A stretch of 64,000 bases of DNA from Liolophura sinensis (lineage: Eukaryota > Mollusca > Polyplacophora > Chitonida > Chitonidae), in the NCBI RefSeq assembly GCF_032854445.1, contig NC_088301.1:20083808-20147807 (forward strand), read 5' to 3'. Within the stretch, counting starts at the first letter, position 1. Every line of letters begins with the position of its first letter. Below the pieces are notes generated by a model. It saw only the letters and a list, made by a program, of their open reading frames with translations. It was not told the origin of the DNA and ran no database searches. Below are positions 62,501 through 64,000 of this stretch, in pieces. The translations under genes and the position numbers were made by a program.

Positions 62501-63759
62501 AGTAAAATCCAAGCTTTAATCATATAGGTTTGTAAAGATAAACGTTTACACGGTAACCTCCCCATCACCCTGGTTATATTACCTGTGTCACAGAGTTCCC
62601 TGTTTAAGCCTTTAAATAGATAAGTTCCAATTACAAAAGGGCGATAAAATAAGTTACCTGTACGTCATGGACAACGGGCTGGTATTTCAAAAGCCTTGTG
62701 TCCTGTATGCAATCAAGAGAGACGGAAATGCGAATGTTGGTGTACCTACTTCGGCAGTACATACCGGCTTATTGTACAAAACATTGCGTGGTATCAGCTC
62801 CCTATTTGCATTTATTACTCAAAACTCTGTCAGTCTTATAGTTTCATCAGCTGGGACATTTCCAAGAAAAAGGGCAAGAAAAAGACCGCCATTTCTGAGC
62901 CAATGTCACATTCTAGACAAATCATACTTTCCCATTTTCTAATCTTCTGCACAAAGCCTGAATCCACTGTTTCCTGTTTTGAGGACATAAGCCGAACCCA
63001 TTTTCCTTTACCCACTGTGTTAGGAACGTGGGATCCATTGGTGATAATCCACTCACCAACTGTCACAAACGTATCGCCACATTGATGATTAAACCGCGCA
63101 ACTTTCCGAAAGAAATTTAACTTTCTCGAATTCACAGATCTCTACAATTCAAACGAATTGTAAACTATTATGGCATATACCTACCTTCTTTACAGAGGTC
63201 ACCCACCTGGGCAGTCTGGGGATGTACGACATAATGCAAAGTACACTAGCTGGATTAATATTACACGAAATGTAAACGTAAATGTGAACTAAATTATGTA
63301 CGCTTAGTTTGTCTGATAAATGGCAGACACAGGGCATTGTGTCTTTCTGTGTTGACGGGTTTCCCAGGGAAATTCTTTCTAAACCCCAAAATCACAAATA
63401 AAGAACACTGGACTTTAAGGACTAACTGTCAAATTCTAAAGATCATCCAAATTTTCTTAAAACTTAACCTTAAAACGCAATATTCTTCTCAATCTTACAC
63501 GCTTCACCTGAGAAAGATTAACACAGCTTCCTACGGGAGTAACACGAATAGACATTTCTTTACCCTAAATCATGGCTACCTCCATACCTAAATCGAGTTA
63601 GAACCAGTGATTTACGTTCACAACGAGGTCCTGTATATCCTATGGCACAGCGAGGATTCTCCAAGGGACAGTCTCCACTTACCCCGTCACAGACAGCTCT
63701 GCCATGACACTGACCACAGGTCTCCTTACAGTCAGGACCCCATGTATACGAGCTGCAGT
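59294..63759 (-). CDS. Partial EGF-repeat receptor with tyrosine-rich tail (second gene, 5' end outside window)
   Basis: Three credible exons on the minus strand: two EGF exons (63616-63759, 62253-62390) related to exons 10 and 11 of the phosphatase gene, and a C-terminal cytoplasmic exon (59294-59543). The tail exon starts one base into an Arg codon and runs RKRRQ..., so an upstream transmembrane exon should end in phase 2, as exon 12 does in the phosphatase gene. I could not find that exon between 59543 and 62253, so the link between tail and EGF exons is inferred from strand, order and phase. Upstream exons lie beyond 64000. No phosphatase domain was seen. Confidence 0.55.
59875..59952. 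repeat. 29-bp repeat, three copies
   Basis: GAAAAGTTTTGTC-ACACCGAC units start at 59877, 59906 and 59935, exactly 29 apart. Confidence 0.8.
60058..61543. repeat. 743-bp tandem duplication
   Basis: 60058-60800 and 60801-61543 match base for base as far as I can read, offset exactly 743 at two independent anchor points. One difference lies at the junction (CACTTAGG versus CACTTTGG). No exon is recognised in the unit. It overlaps part of the dispersed inverted-repeat family (GTATTCAGCTCTGGG). Confidence 0.95.
62253..62390 (-). CDS. EGF-like exon (C type) of second gene
   Basis: 45 codons, CQPGLWGDNCVRTC...GCQPGHAGKFCDI, acceptor CTTACAG, donor GTTAGT, phase 1 both sides. Same length and phase as exon 11 of the phosphatase gene. 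Confidence 0.87.
   Translation of the reverse strand, partial: LVNQDYGEITVSERVTSIAWNSRVTLRPAPVRVDVNRGTPGNFVT
63185..63215 (-). pseudogene. Remnant of A-type EGF exon
   Basis: Aligns with both ends of exons 7-9 (acceptor CCCCAG, and a donor-side end reading CTCTGTAAAGAAG) but lacks 107 internal bases, which breaks the frame and brings up a TGA. The surrounding intron sequence is clearly homologous to the 1.63-kb units, so this gene once had the A exon and lost it. Confidence 0.75.
63616..63759 (-). CDS. EGF-like exon (B type) of second gene
   Basis: 47 codons, [20 protein letters not shown]...[12 protein letters not shown], fully open, acceptor CGACCAG, donor GTAAATC. Nearly the same sequence as the dead B exons at 30.5, 32.2 and 33.8 kb, but with CAG where they have TAG and with an intact donor, so it shows the ancestral working state. 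Confidence 0.82.
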
Positions 63760-64000
63760 CTGGTCGTGAGACGAATGTATAACACGTTCATCTTATACTT
63801 ATATTCAATCAAAAAGCAGCATTATATAATTGTACTGAATCTAAGTTATAAATTTTAGCGGAGAGTGTATAACAGTTATAGACCCACTATAAATCACTCC
63901 CGTCTGTCATGGGCTCGCAGTCACAGAAAGCGGACAATATGGAAAACGGGTACATCCGGGGCAAAGTAACCTCAGTATGTAAATTTAGGTTTCACTACAT

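Overview
The window is eukaryotic, AT-rich and intron-rich. It is dominated by one long receptor gene on the minus strand, set among many short interspersed repeats. The gene content is a receptor tyrosine phosphatase with a fucolectin-type F5/8C lectin domain and MEGF-type EGF repeats. Together with a very abundant tRNA-headed SINE, whose body is of a type I associate with molluscs and other lophotrochozoans, this suggests a marine lophotrochozoan such as a mollusc or brachiopod. The species cannot be fixed from the sequence. There are no operons, CRISPR arrays or bacterial features.

Main gene (minus strand, 48229 down to 7788). I assembled 29 exons by hand. All have GT-AG borders and consistent phases, and together they encode about 1196 residues plus a stop. 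The order is: signal peptide; short cysteine-rich module; F5/8C (fucolectin-like) domain on two exons; an EGF-like series including three identical exons made by a 1.63-kb tandem triplication; transmembrane segment; juxtamembrane linker; catalytic phosphatase domain D1 ([13 protein letters not shown]); and pseudophosphatase domain D2 ([13 protein letters not shown] in place of WPD). Every extracellular exon is flanked by phase-1 introns, so exons can be added or lost without shifting frame.

EGF region (27-34 kb). Here the locus is visibly changing. There are three near-identical 1.63-kb units. In each, one EGF exon is intact and a second is dead, with the same in-frame TAG and the same destroyed splice donor in all three copies. 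A cluster of decayed copies of a third EGF exon lies downstream.

Second receptor gene (minus strand, beyond 64 kb down to 59294). It shares the EGF exon families of the first gene but ends in a short tyrosine-rich cytoplasmic tail with no phosphatase domain seen. Its 5' part lies outside the window and its transmembrane exon was not found. A 743-bp tandem duplication that looks perfect sits in its 3' region.

Rest of the window. 1-7.8 kb holds a 39-bp minisatellite, a LINE relic with a SINE inserted in it, and other repeats. 42-47 kb, inside a large first-gene intron, holds an inverted-repeat element and a second LINE relic. 48-59 kb, between the genes, holds SINEs, a tetranucleotide microsatellite, and a helicase-like pseudogene at 56.2-56.5 kb. 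Several SINE families with different heads share one 3' tail. Minisatellites of 8, 23, 39 and 63 bp lie in introns and flanks.
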